From assembly GCA_937902925.1 (NCBI GenBank), contig CALFNN010000104.1:62001-126000 (forward strand): a stretch of DNA of 64,000 bases. Direction: 5' to 3'. Positions 24,271-32,772 of the stretch are shown in pieces (position 1 is the stretch's first letter; every line of letters begins with the position of its first letter). The notes below the pieces were generated by a model. The model was not told the DNA's origin. It ran no database searches and was given only the letters and a program-made list of their open reading frames with translations. Origin of the DNA: an uncultured Opitutaceae bacterium (lineage in GTDB: Bacteria; Verrucomicrobiota; Verrucomicrobiia; Opitutales; Opitutaceae). Position numbers and translations under genes: made by a program.

Positions 24271-26561
24271 GCGGCTCGATCGATGCCACGCTCCGCGCCC
24301 GCACCGGGCCGATGACCCGCGAGCTCGTGCTGCATCCCGCCGACTTCGGCCTCGCCCAGGTTCCCGCCCGGCTGAATCCCGCCGGCACCGCGCACTCGGT
24401 CTGCGGCTATTGCAGCACCGGCTGTTCGCTCAAGGTGCATCTCGACGAGCGCGGCGAAGCGCTCAACCTTTCGGCTAATCCCGATTATCCCGTCAATCTC
24501 GGGATGGCGTGCCCGAAAGGCTGGGAGGCGCTCACGCCGCTCCGCGCGCCCGACCGCGCCACCACCCCGCTGCTGCGCAACGACCGCGGCGAACTCGAGC
24601 CGGTCGACTGGGATCGCGCGCTCCACGTGTTTTGCGGACGCTTCAAGGAGATCCAGGCGAAACACGGCGCCGCCTCCGTCGCGTTTCTCAGCACCGGCCA
24701 GATCATGACCGAGGAAATGGCGTTCCTCGGCGCCCTCGCGAAATTCGGCATGGGCATGAAGCACGGCGACGGCAACACGCGGCAGTGCATGGCCACCGCC
24801 GTCGCCGCCTACAAGGAGTCCCTCGGTTTCGATGCGCCGCCCTACACCTACGCCGATTTCGAGGAGAGCGACGTGATCGTGCTCTGGGGTTCCAACCTCT
24901 GCATCGCCCATCCGATCCTGTGGCAGCGCGTGATGAACAACCGCCATTCGCCCGCGATCGTCGTCGTCGATCCGCGCGCCACGGAGACCGCGCAGGCCGC
25001 CACGCAACACGTCGCGCTCCGCCCCAAGAGCGATCTCACGCTCCTCTACGGCCTCGCGCATCTGCTCATCGCCCGCGGCGCGGTGAACCGCGATTACATC
25101 GACGCGCACACGACCGGCTTCGAGGCCTTCGCGTTGTTCGCCCGGGATTTCACGCCCGAGCGTGTCGTCACCGAAACCGGGCTCGCTCCCGCGACGCTCG
25201 AAAAACTTGCCGCCACGATCGCCCGCGGCCAGCGCGTTTCCTTCTGGTGGACCATGGGAGTCAATCAAGGCCACGAAGCCACGCGCACCGCGCAGGCGAT
25301 CATCAACCTTGCGCTGATGACCGGCAACATCGGCCGCCCCGGCACCGGCGCCAATTCCATCACCGGCCAGTGCAACGCGATGGGCTCGCGGCTTTATTCC
25401 AGCACGACCAACCTCCTCGGCGGACACGACTACGCGAACGCCGCGCACCGCGGGAAAATCTCCCGCGCCCTCGGCGTTCCCGAGGAAAAGATTCCGCGCG
25501 AGAACAGCCTCGCTTACGACCAGATCCTTGACGGCATCGCCGACGGCGCGATTCGCGGACTTTGGATCGTCGCCACCAACACGGCGCATTCCTGGATCAA
25601 CCGCGGTCGTGCGCGCGACCTGCTCGCGCAACTCGATTTCCTCGTCGTGCAAGACATGTATGCCACGACCGACACCGCGCAGGCGGCCGACCTCGTCCTT
25701 CCCGCCGCCGGCTGGGGCGAAAAGGAGGGCACGTTCATCAACTCGGAGCGCCGCTTTGGCCTGACCACGAAAGTCGCGCGCGCACCCGGCCAGGCGCTGA
25801 GCGATTTTCGGATTTTTCAACTGGTAGCTCACTACTGGGGCTGCGGTGAAATGTTCGCGAAGTGGTCGTCGCCCGAGGCCGCGTTCCAACTGATGAAGGC
25901 ATGCACGCGCGGCCAGCCCTGCGACATCACGGGCATCCGGGACTACGCGCACCTCGAGGCCGCCGGCGGCATCCAGTGGCCGTGGACCGAAGCCGATGAG
26001 GTAGGGGCGGCTGTCCCCAGCCGCCCTGGGCTCGCGGCCGATCTCGCAGATCGACCCGAAAACCAGGACGGCTCGGCGAGCCGTCCCCACCTCAATCCTC
26101 TCCAACAACGCCGGCTGTTCGCCGACGGCCGGTTCTTCACGTCCGACGGCCGGGCCCGCTTCGTGTTCGAGGCACCGCGCCCGCCGCCGGAACCGCCGGA
26201 TGCGGAGTTTCCGTTCATGTTGCTCACCGGCCGCGGCACATCGTCCCAGTGGCACACGCAGACGCGCACCGCCAAATCCGACGTGCTGCGCAAACTCTAT
26301 CCGGCGCACGTTTACGCCGAGCTCCATCCCGACGATGCCGACCGGCTCGGCATCGCCGCCGGCGATGCCCTGGTCATCCGTTCGCGCCGCGGCGCGATTA
26401 CCGCCGCCGCCTTTGTCACCGCGACGATCCAGCCCGGCCAAGTCTTCCTGCCGATGCACTACGCGGAAACAAATCTGCTCACGCACTGGAGTGTCGACCC
26501 CTACTCCCGCCAGCCCGCCTACAAGGCCGCCGCCGTGGCGGTCTCGCGCGCAAAAGCCTGA
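24267..26561 (+). CDS. nasA: assimilatory molybdopterin nitrate reductase
   Basis: This is a 764-residue molybdopterin oxidoreductase of the NasA/NarB/NapA type, which reduces nitrate to nitrite. The N-terminal [4Fe-4S] ligands are Cys46, Cys49, Cys53 and Cys82 (CGYCSTGC, then ACPKG). Cys174 in [14 protein letters not shown] is the expected molybdenum ligand. [19 protein letters not shown] and [13 protein letters not shown] are typical of the family. No twin-arginine signal is present, so the enzyme is cytoplasmic. It lacks the C-terminal [2Fe-2S] domain of some NasA proteins. Residues about 578-609 come from an in-frame palindromic repeat. The four-base overlap with the DmsBC fusion suggests a membrane-bound complex. 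Confidence 0.92.
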   Translation: MSGSIDATLRARTGPMTRELVLHPADFGLAQVPARLNPAGTAHSVCGYCSTGCSLKVHLDERGEALNLSANPDYPVNLGMACPKGWEALTPLRAPDRATTPLLRNDRGELEPVDWDRALHVFCGRFKEIQAKHGAASVAFLSTGQIMTEEMAFLGALAKFGMGMKHGDGNTRQCMATAVAAYKESLGFDAPPYTYADFEESDVIVLWGSNLCIAHPILWQRVMNNRHSPAIVVVDPRATETAQAATQHVALRPKSDLTLLYGLAHLLIARGAVNRDYIDAHTTGFEAFALFARDFTPERVVTETGLAPATLEKLAATIARGQRVSFWWTMGVNQGHEATRTAQAIINLALMTGNIGRPGTGANSITGQCNAMGSRLYSSTTNLLGGHDYANAAHRGKISRALGVPEEKIPRENSLAYDQILDGIADGAIRGLWIVATNTAHSWINRGRARDLLAQLDFLVVQDMYATTDTAQAADLVLPAAGWGEKEGTFINSERRFGLTTKVARAPGQALSDFRIFQLVAHYWGCGEMFAKWSSPEAAFQLMKACTRGQPCDITGIRDYAHLEAAGGIQWPWTEADEVGAAVPSRPGLAADLADRPENQDGSASRPHLNPLQQRRLFADGRFFTSDGRARFVFEAPRPPPEPPDAEFPFMLLTGRGTSSQWHTQTRTAKSDVLRKLYPAHVYAELHPDDADRLGIAAGDALVIRSRRGAITAAAFVTATIQPGQVFLPMHYAETNLLTHWSVDPYSRQPAYKAAAVAVSRAKA
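25998..26093. repeat. REP-like palindromic unit, in frame within nasA
   Basis: About 96 bp (32 codons) contain two hairpins: arms GGGCGGCTG/CAGCCGCCC with a 4-base loop at 26005-26026, and arms GGACGGCTC/GAGCCGTCC with a 3-base loop at 26066-26086. The outer ends also match as inverted repeats (GAGGTAGGGGCGG against the complement of the last 13 bases, 11 of 13). This is the architecture of a two-headed REP/BIME unit. The encoded peptide is low-complexity and lies between the family core and the C-terminal domain, so the enzyme could tolerate it. Confidence 0.7.
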
Positions 26562-26589
26562 CGAACGTCCGGCTCCTTCCGCCCCGCAC

Positions 26590-27003
26590 TCAGATGTAAT
26601 ACATCTCGGCGGGATTCTTGCTGACGAGCTGGTTGAGCGTGTAGCTCTTGGTTTTTTCCACCAATCCCTGGCCGATCTCGTCCCACACCTGTTTCAACCG
26701 ACGGCCACTGCGACCCTGGAAGTTGCCGCTGAGATGGAGGCACCGGCCCTCGACCGCGATCAGGATGTCGTGCAACGAAATTTCCTCCGGTGGCCGCGCA
26801 AGCATGTAACCGCCCAGATTGCCGCGACGGCTGGTGATCAAGCCGTGCTCACGCAGCTTCCCGAGGATCTGCGCGAGGAAGTTCGCCGGCACCTCCTCGA
26901 TCCGCGCGAGATGCTCGATCTGCGCGAGTTCGCCCGAGCCGTGCAGTCGTGCCAGCTCCGCCATGACGCGGCAGGCATAGTCGACCTTGACGGAGATTCT
27001 CAT
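26590..27003 (-). CDS. Rrf2-family transcriptional regulator
   Basis: This is a 137-residue Rrf2 protein. The winged helix lies in residues about 1-65 (MRISVKVDYACRVMAELARL, VPANFLAQILGKLREHGLI, SRRGNLGGYML). The three-Cys cluster region of IscR/NsrR is not present: only one Cys (EGRCLHLSG) is found there. In this it resembles CymR, the cysteine-metabolism repressor, which has no Fe-S cluster. It follows cysN by 22 bases on the same strand, so it is probably cotranscribed with cysH, cysD and cysN and may regulate them. A shared motif upstream of the sulfur genes is a candidate operator. Confidence 0.88.
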   Translation of the reverse strand: MRISVKVDYACRVMAELARLHGSGELAQIEHLARIEEVPANFLAQILGKLREHGLITSRRGNLGGYMLARPPEEISLHDILIAVEGRCLHLSGNFQGRSGRRLKQVWDEIGQGLVEKTKSYTLNQLVSKNPAEMYYI

Positions 27004-27025
27004 GGCGAGTGCGGCGGACCGGCGG

Positions 27026-28369
27026 TCAGATCACGTAGTCGCCGTTCTCCGGCTTCACGATTTCGCGCGGCGGCAGCAGCATGCCGGCGGCGACGGTGGC
27101 GTTGCTGCCCTGCTCGATCAGGATGAAGGAGCCGGTGAGCCGGTTGGTCGCGTAACCGTCGAATACGATCGGCTTCGCCGTCCGCAGCCGGATCTCGCCA
27201 ATATCGTTCATCGCGAGCGCCGCCGGCTCGGGCTCGGCGTCGAGCGTCGCCATGTTGAGCTTGCTGACGATTTCCGTGACGGCGGCCTGCACGGTTTGCG
27301 TGGTGTGCTTGAGAAAATATTTCTTGCCCGGCTGGAGCGGTCGCGGGTGCATCCAGCAAATCTCCGCCTGCAGCTGGCTGCTCGCACCCGGCAGCTGGTC
27401 GGTGCCAATAATCGTGCTGCCCCGGCTGACGTCGATGTCGTGCTCCAGCACGAGTGTGACGGACTGCGGACAAAACGCCTGCTCCACCGGCCCGTCGTAG
27501 GTCCAGATTTGCTTCACCGTCGTCACGATGCCCGCCGGCAGCGCGATGACCTTCTGGCCGGTGCGCACGATGCCGCCCGCGATCTGGCCGCTGAAACCGC
27601 GGAAATCGTGGAGCTTCGGATCGGTCGGATTGTTCGGCCGGTTGACCCACTGCACCGGCAGCCGGAAGCCGTTCAGGTTCCAGTCGCTCGCGATGTGCAC
27701 CGACTCGAGGTGGCCGAGCAGCGTGGGCCCGACATACCACGGCGTGTGCGGCGAGGGTTCGACGACATTGTCGCCGTTGAGGGCGCTGAGCGGAATGAAT
27801 TTGACGTCCTTGATGTCGAGGCGCGGCAGGAATTCCTCGAATTGCGCGCGGATCTCCAGAAAGCGCTGCTCACTCCAGTCGACGAGGTCCATCTTGTTGA
27901 CGGCGACCACGAGGTGCGGGATGCGCAGGAGCGCCGCGATGGCGGTATGGCGCCGGCTCTGTTCGATCACGCCGGCGCGCGCGTCGACCAGCACGATGGA
28001 GAGGTTGGCCGACGACGCGCCGGTCACCATGTTGCGCGTGTATTGGACGTGGCCGGGTGTATCGGCGATGATGAACTTGCGCCGTGGCGTCGCAAAATAG
28101 CGGTAGGCGACGTCGATCGTGATGCCCTGCTCGCGCTCGGCGCGGAGGCCGTCGGTGAGGTTCGCAAGATTGATCTGGCCGCCGCCGGTGATGTCGGCCG
28201 AGCGCTCCAACGCCTCGAGCTGGTCCTCCATGAGCGACTTCGAGTCGTAGAGGAGGCGCCCGATGAGCGTGGACTTGCCGTCGTCGACGCTGCCGCAGGT
28301 GTTGAAGCGAAGGATGTCGACCGGGACGTTCACAAGGGGAGGCGGAGGAAGGATTTCGTCGGTGAACAT
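27026..28369 (-). CDS. cysN: sulfate adenylyltransferase subunit 1 (GTPase)
   Basis: The GTP-driven subunit of ATP sulfurylase raises the yield of adenosine 5'-phosphosulfate. The 447-residue protein has an EF-Tu-like GTPase domain: G1 is GSVDDGKST (residues 26-34), G3 is DTPGH and G4 is NKMD. Two beta-barrel domains follow. No APS kinase is fused at the C-terminus; that activity is a separate gene (cysC) here. The start codon directly abuts the cysD stop, which is the usual tight coupling of cysDN. Confidence 0.95.
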   Translation of the reverse strand: MFTDEILPPPPLVNVPVDILRFNTCGSVDDGKSTLIGRLLYDSKSLMEDQLEALERSADITGGGQINLANLTDGLRAEREQGITIDVAYRYFATPRRKFIIADTPGHVQYTRNMVTGASSANLSIVLVDARAGVIEQSRRHTAIAALLRIPHLVVAVNKMDLVDWSEQRFLEIRAQFEEFLPRLDIKDVKFIPLSALNGDNVVEPSPHTPWYVGPTLLGHLESVHIASDWNLNGFRLPVQWVNRPNNPTDPKLHDFRGFSGQIAGGIVRTGQKVIALPAGIVTTVKQIWTYDGPVEQAFCPQSVTLVLEHDIDVSRGSTIIGTDQLPGASSQLQAEICWMHPRPLQPGKKYFLKHTTQTVQAAVTEIVSKLNMATLDAEPEPAALAMNDIGEIRLRTAKPIVFDGYATNRLTGSFILIEQGSNATVAAGMLLPPREIVKPENGDYVI

Positions 28370-29272
28370 TTAGAAATACCCCGCCTTCTTGCGATCTTCC
28401 ATCGCCGCCTCGGAGGTCTTGTCGTCGGCCCGCGAACCGCGCTCGGTGACGCGCGCCGCCGCGATCTCGGCGATGATGTCGGCCACATCGTCGGCCGGCG
28501 ATTCGATCATGCCCGTGCTGATGATGTCGCCGATGGTGCGCACGCGCACGACGAGGTCGCGCACCTCTTCGTTGGGCTTCGGCGGCACGAGATCGTTCAC
28601 CGGCAGCCACTGGCCGCCGCGCCGGACACACTGCCGGCGGTGGCTGAAATAGATCGAGGGGACCTCCAGCTTCTCGCGCTGGATGTATTCCCACACGTCC
28701 ATCTCCGTCCAGTTGCTGAGCGGGAAGACGCGCATGTTTTCCCCGGGATTCAGCCGGCCGTTGTAGAGATTCCAGATTTCCGGGCGCTGATTCTTGGGAT
28801 CCCACTGGCCGAAGCCGTCGCGGAAACTGAAGAACCGCTCCTTCGCGCGGGCCTTTTCCTCGTCGCGCCGCGCGCCGCCGATGCAGCAGTCGAACCGGAA
28901 TTCCTCGATCGCGGCGAGCAGCGTCGGAATCTGCAGCCGGTTCCGGCTGATCTCGCCGGCCGCCGGCACGGCGACGCCGTTGGCGATCGCGTCCTCGACC
29001 TTGCGCACGACGAGCTTGGCGCCGAGTTGCTGCGCGCGACGGTCGCGAAACTCGTTCAACTCGGGAAAATGGTGGCCAGTGTCGACGTTGAGCAGCGGCA
29101 GCGGCAGCTCGGAGGGCCGGAATGCCTTTTCCGCCAGCCGGAGGAGGCAGATGGAATCCTTGCCGCCCGAGAACAGGAGCGCCGGGCGGTCGAATTCGCC
29201 GGCGACCTCCCGCATGATGTGGATGGCCTCGGTTTCGAGATGCTGCAGATGATCGAGATGGTAGCTGTTCAT
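28370..29272 (-). CDS. cysD: sulfate adenylyltransferase subunit 2
   Basis: This is the catalytic subunit that joins sulfate and ATP to make APS. The 300-residue protein is of the adenine-nucleotide alpha-hydrolase type: the PP-loop is LLFSGGKDS (about residues 32-40), followed by LLNVDTGHHFPELNEFRD, CCIGGARRDEEKARAKER and the family stretch PLSNWTEMDVWEYI. I chose ATG 29272 (MNSYHLDHLQ), the standard start; longer upstream frames are Arg/Gly/Pro-rich and not supported. It lies between cysH (59-base gap) and cysN (no gap). Confidence 0.95.
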   Translation of the reverse strand: MNSYHLDHLQHLETEAIHIMREVAGEFDRPALLFSGGKDSICLLRLAEKAFRPSELPLPLLNVDTGHHFPELNEFRDRRAQQLGAKLVVRKVEDAIANGVAVPAAGEISRNRLQIPTLLAAIEEFRFDCCIGGARRDEEKARAKERFFSFRDGFGQWDPKNQRPEIWNLYNGRLNPGENMRVFPLSNWTEMDVWEYIQREKLEVPSIYFSHRRQCVRRGGQWLPVNDLVPPKPNEEVRDLVVRVRTIGDIISTGMIESPADDVADIIAEIAAARVTERGSRADDKTSEAAMEDRKKAGYF

Positions 29273-29331
29273 GGACGATGGGGCCGCGCGGCGCCCACCA
29301 GGGCGCAGGGAATCAAACGCTGCGGGACGAC

Positions 29332-29988
29332 TCAAGCGTTGACGGCCTTCTTGCCCCACGCGGCGTGCAGGCCGCACTCGCGCTTTTCGTCCGCCTTGGC
29401 GGGATCGAAATAATCCCACTCGTTCGGAAGCTGGTGTTGCGCCAGGTAGGCGTCGAGGTCCGCATCGCTCCAATAGAAGAGCGGGCTGACCTTGAGTGCA
29501 CCGAAATTCTCGTCGAGCGACACGATATCGAGGCCGGCCCGGTTCGGGTTCTGGACCTTGCGGAGGGCAGTGATCCAGACTTTCGGTCCCAGCTCCTTCA
29601 TGCCGCGCTGAAAGGGTTCGAGCTTCATCAGCGCACTGAACTTCTTCAGCCCCTCCTCGTCCTCCGTCGTCGGAATTGGCCCATAAATCGCATCGCGGTG
29701 CGCCGGCGTGATCCGCGGCAGGTAGGGCTTGAGATTAAGGCCGAGCCGCGCGCGCAATTCCTCGGCGTGCTTGTAGGTCGCCGGCCGGTTGTAACCGTGG
29801 TCAACCCAGAGCACCGGGATGTCGGGTTGCGCCTGCACGACGAGATGCAGGATGGCGGCCTCGTAGGGCCGGAAATTAGTCGAGACGATCGCACGCCCGC
29901 CGGATTGGGCCACGGCCCACCGGACAATCTCCAACGGCGACTGGGGGCGAAGTTCGGAGTTCCAGCGAACAAGTTCAGAAGTGGTCAT
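29332..29988 (-). CDS. cysH: phosphoadenylyl-sulfate reductase (thioredoxin type)
   Basis: This enzyme reduces activated sulfate to sulfite. The 218-residue protein has the PP-loop-derived segment IVSTNFRPYEAAILHL, LWVDHGYNRPATYKHAEEL and the C-terminal catalytic motif KRECGLH. The paired Cys residues that hold the [4Fe-4S] cluster of APS reductases are absent, so PAPS is the likely substrate; this agrees with the separate APS kinase gene (cysC). ATG 29988 (MTTSELVRW) is chosen because the upstream extension is not family-like. It is the first gene of the cysH-cysD-cysN-rrf2 operon. Confidence 0.93.
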   Translation of the reverse strand: MTTSELVRWNSELRPQSPLEIVRWAVAQSGGRAIVSTNFRPYEAAILHLVVQAQPDIPVLWVDHGYNRPATYKHAEELRARLGLNLKPYLPRITPAHRDAIYGPIPTTEDEEGLKKFSALMKLEPFQRGMKELGPKVWITALRKVQNPNRAGLDIVSLDENFGALKVSPLFYWSDADLDAYLAQHQLPNEWDYFDPAKADEKRECGLHAAWGKKAVNA

Positions 29989-30480
29989 GTTATTGGGCTT
30001 GGGCGGAACAGACCAAAACCGACGCGACGAACCAGGCATTCGTCCCGGCCATCGCGACCCGGCCACGCCAGCGAATATCCAAGGTGAAGCACTCGCCCGG
30101 CAGAGCCGGGGTGAGATGAAAAAACGATTTATCGAACATGACAGCGAGAATGCTTGCACCTGCCGGACAATCGGTAAAGTCTAAAAGAAGTCATATTGAC
30201 TAAAGATGTCATGTTTAGCTTAAACCAGTCGCCCGCAAAGGTTTTTATTTCGGCCCTCCGGACTGGACCCAGCGCACCTGTCCCATCCATTGTATTTGGT
30301 CATGCGAACTGTCGGACCTCGATCTTCGTCCATCTATATACAGTGGGAACCGGCAACCTGTCTCGTTCTTCCCGCCTTGGCGGCGCAAGATGTGGAGCCG
30401 ATCGAAAGATTCGCCGTTACGAACCGGTAGAAATTCGAAATCCTAGCCGGCGCCTCCCGTCTTCCGCGCCGATCCAGCCG
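29989..30480. other. 492-bp divergent intergenic region between cysH and cysC
   Basis: No gene is supported here. It is the least GC-rich part of the sulfur cluster. It holds a cluster of repeated motifs at 30179-30218 (listed separately) and must contain promoters for cysH (minus) and cysC (plus). The cysC leader after the motifs is about 260 bases. I see no known riboswitch. A TATATA at 30335-30340 could be a -10 element but has no good -35 partner. Confidence 0.6.
30179..30218. promoter_or_regulatory. candidate sulfur-regulon operator cluster
   Basis: Two direct copies of a 13-14-nt motif lie here: GTCTAAAAGAAGTC (30179-30192) and GACTAAAGATGTC (30198-30210). The second copy is also half of a near-perfect palindrome, CTAAAGATGTCATGTTTAG (30200-30218, 8 of 9 pairs), followed by a smaller one, GTTTA-GCT-TAAAC. 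A -35-like TTGACT (30196-30201) overlaps the palindrome. A third copy of the motif is found upstream of cysK and sir. The linked Rrf2 protein is the most likely ligand, as an inference. Confidence 0.55.
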
Positions 30481-31155
30481 ATGCCAGACTCCGAAAAATC
30501 CTCCCCCCGCGTCCACGCTTCATCTTCTGTCTCCTCTGCGCCCGCCGGGCCGATCACTCCCGCCACTCGCGCCAAGTTGCTCGGTCATCGCGGGGCCGTG
30601 ATCTGGCTCACCGGCCTGTCCGGATCCGGAAAATCCACGCTGGCCGCGGCACTCGAAACCGAGCTGTTCCGGGTCGGCGTGCTGCCCGTCGTGGTCGATG
30701 GCGACGTCCTGCGCACCGGGCTCAGCCAGGGCCTTGGGTTCTCCGATGCGGACCGGAAGGAGAATATCCGGCGCGCCGCCGAGGCGGCATTGCTCCTCGC
30801 CGAGACTGGCGCCGTCGCGATCACCGCCCTGATCTCCCCCTTTCGCGACGACCGCCACCACATCGCCAAACGCTGCCGGGCGCGCGGCGTGCCCTTTGCC
30901 GAGGTGTTCATCAACGCGCCACTGGCGGCGTGCGAGCACCGCGATCCCAAAGGTCTCTACAAGAAAGTTCGCGCCGGTCTCATTCCCTCGTTCACCGGCA
31001 TCGACTCACCCTACGAGGCCCCGCTCGCGCCGACGCTGGAATTGCACACCGACCGTGAAAGCGTCGCGCAATCGCTGGCGAAGCTCACCGCATTGACCCT
31101 GAGCCTGGCACGTCCGGCGGGCACCGCCCGTGGCGCGGGCGGTGCTGAAAGCTGA
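30481..31155 (+). CDS. cysC: adenylylsulfate kinase
   Basis: This enzyme phosphorylates APS to PAPS, the substrate of CysH. The 224-residue protein has Walker A GLSGSGKST (residues 45-53), the family motif VVDGDVLRTGLSQGLGFS, and FINAPLAACEHRDPKGLYKKVRAG in the lid region. An N-terminal lead of about 35 Ser/Pro-rich residues is longer than usual. ATG 30481 is the first plausible start; the frame stays open far upstream, but that stretch is operator DNA rather than family-like protein. It starts the plus-strand operon that continues into the siroheme genes. Confidence 0.94.
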   Translation: MPDSEKSSPRVHASSSVSSAPAGPITPATRAKLLGHRGAVIWLTGLSGSGKSTLAAALETELFRVGVLPVVVDGDVLRTGLSQGLGFSDADRKENIRRAAEAALLLAETGAVAITALISPFRDDRHHIAKRCRARGVPFAEVFINAPLAACEHRDPKGLYKKVRAGLIPSFTGIDSPYEAPLAPTLELHTDRESVAQSLAKLTALTLSLARPAGTARGAGGAES

Positions 31156-31159
31156 AGTC

Positions 31160-31957
31160 ATGTCGTCGTTTCCCGACCATGGCCGCTCTGTCGGCACCGT
31201 CTATCTCGTCGGCGCGGGCCCGGGCGACCCCGAGTTGCTCACCATCAAGGCCCGCCGGTTGCTCGGCGAGGCCGACGCGATCGTGCACGACTATCTCGTG
31301 CCCGCCGAAATCGTCGCCCTCGCGCGGCCCGGCGCCGAACTGGTCTTCGTCGGGAAAAAAGGCGGCGGCTTCTGCTGCCCGCAGCGCGACATCGAGGGCA
31401 CGCTCATCCGTCTCGCGCGCGAGGGCAAAACGGTCGTCCGGCTCAAGGGTGGCGATCCGTTCGTCTTCGGCCGCGGCGGCGAGGAGGCCGAGGCGCTCGT
31501 CGGGGCCGGCATCGCGTTCGAAGTCGTCCCGGGCGTCACCTCGGCACTCGCGGCCGCCGCCTTTGCCGGCGTTCCGCTCACGCATCGGGCACACAGCTCG
31601 GCGGTCGTGTTTCTCACCGGGCACGAGGATCCCGCAAAACCCGACTCCGCGATTTGCTGGGAAGACTATGGCAGACTCGGCGCGACGCTCTGCATTTACA
31701 TGGGCATGAAAAATCTCGAGACGATCACGCGGCGCCTGCAGGCCGGCGGTCTCGCGCCCGGCACCCCGGCGCTCGTGGTGCAGTCGGCCACGACCAGCGA
31801 ACATCGCCAGCTTCTCTCCACCGTGGGCGAGATCGCCCTGCGCTCGGAGCGTGAGGGCTTTGGGGCGCCGGCCATGGTGGTCATCGGCGAGGTTGCACGC
31901 CTGGCCGAAAAACTCGCCTGGTTCGAGGCCGCGCGGACCGCCGCGCTCACATCATGA
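31160..31957 (+). CDS. cobA: uroporphyrinogen-III C-methyltransferase
   Basis: This SAM-dependent enzyme makes precorrin-2, the entry to siroheme and B12. The 265-residue protein has the family start VYLVGAGPGDPELLTIKA, DAIVHDYLV, then VVRLKGGDPFVFGRGGEEA and EVVPGVTSALAAAAFAGVPLTH. No dehydrogenase/chelatase domain (CysG N-terminus) is fused. ATG 31160 lies four bases after cysC; a GTG at 31130 would overlap cysC and is less likely. The product is needed by both the nitrite and the sulfite reductase in this window. Confidence 0.93.
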   Translation: MSSFPDHGRSVGTVYLVGAGPGDPELLTIKARRLLGEADAIVHDYLVPAEIVALARPGAELVFVGKKGGGFCCPQRDIEGTLIRLAREGKTVVRLKGGDPFVFGRGGEEAEALVGAGIAFEVVPGVTSALAAAAFAGVPLTHRAHSSAVVFLTGHEDPAKPDSAICWEDYGRLGATLCIYMGMKNLETITRRLQAGGLAPGTPALVVQSATTSEHRQLLSTVGEIALRSEREGFGAPAMVVIGEVARLAEKLAWFEAARTAALTS

Positions 31958-32772
31958 CTTTTGCGCTGATCGACAATGGCTCCCTCGAGCCCGCGGCACA
32001 TCTGCGGCTGCGCCGCGCCGCCGCGGCGATCGCGGAGCGGGCCGGCCTCCCCGTCCACGCGCTCTCGTGGAAGCACAGCGATCGTATTCCCGCCGCGGCG
32101 CTCGCCGGCCAGCCGGCTTGGACGCTCGCGCCGTGGATCCGCGCGCAACTGGCGCAGCGCGAGCACGAGTTCGTCTTCGTCCCGTTTTTTTCCAGCGTGC
32201 AGGGCGCGATCGGTTCCGCCTTGCGGCGCGACTTGAAGAGCCTCCAGCACGAGGCCTACGACTTCGACTTCCGGTTCGCCGCGGGACTCGCCGCGCGCCA
32301 CGCCCTCGCACCGATCGTCGCCAGCCGCGTGCGCGAAACGCTCGCGGCGCAAAAACTTTTGCGCCCGGCCGTCATCGTGGTCGATCACGGCGGACCGTCG
32401 GCCTCCTCCGCAGCGCTGCGTGACCGGGTGACCGGGAAGGTTCGGAGCCTGCTGGGCACCGAAGTCAGCGCGGTTTCCGCTGCCTCGCTCGAGGGCGCCG
32501 ACCATGTCCACAGCCGTCCGCTGCTCGCGGATCTGCTCGCAACGCCGGGATTCAACGATGGCGATGTGGTCGTGGCACCGCTCTTTTTCGCTCCTGGCCG
32601 GCACGCGGGTCCGGCCGGCGACATCGCAGAAATCTGCCGCGCCGCCACCGCGCGGTGCCACGTAACCGGCTTGATTGGCGACCATCCGAACGTCGTCGAG
32701 GTGCTGGCCGGCGCCCTGCGCGATGCCCTGGCCCGAACGGTCCCGACGGAGGCGGGCGGCTATGTCAGTTGA
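31954..32772 (+). CDS. sirohydrochlorin chelatase (CbiX/SirB-like)
   Basis: This is a 272-residue protein with two CbiX-like halves. The second half contains VIVVDHGGPSASSAALRDRV, with the metal-binding His, and VVVAPLFFAPGRHAGPAGDI, with the second conserved His. The first half (MTFALIDNGSLEPAAHLRLRRA and FVFVPFFSSVQGAI) looks like a degenerate copy that has lost the first His. It probably inserts iron into sirohydrochlorin to finish siroheme. It overlaps cobA by four bases (ATGA) and ends 8 bases inside the convergent cysteine synthase gene. The dehydrogenase step between the two enzymes is not encoded nearby. Confidence 0.82.
   Translation: MTFALIDNGSLEPAAHLRLRRAAAAIAERAGLPVHALSWKHSDRIPAAALAGQPAWTLAPWIRAQLAQREHEFVFVPFFSSVQGAIGSALRRDLKSLQHEAYDFDFRFAAGLAARHALAPIVASRVRETLAAQKLLRPAVIVVDHGGPSASSAALRDRVTGKVRSLLGTEVSAVSAASLEGADHVHSRPLLADLLATPGFNDGDVVVAPLFFAPGRHAGPAGDIAEICRAATARCHVTGLIGDHPNVVEVLAGALRDALARTVPTEAGGYVS

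Noticed and set aside
30196-30480. Possible 95-residue N-terminal extension of CysC
   Set aside because: The frame is open, but the start would be TTG within the operator palindrome and the added residues are not CysC-like.
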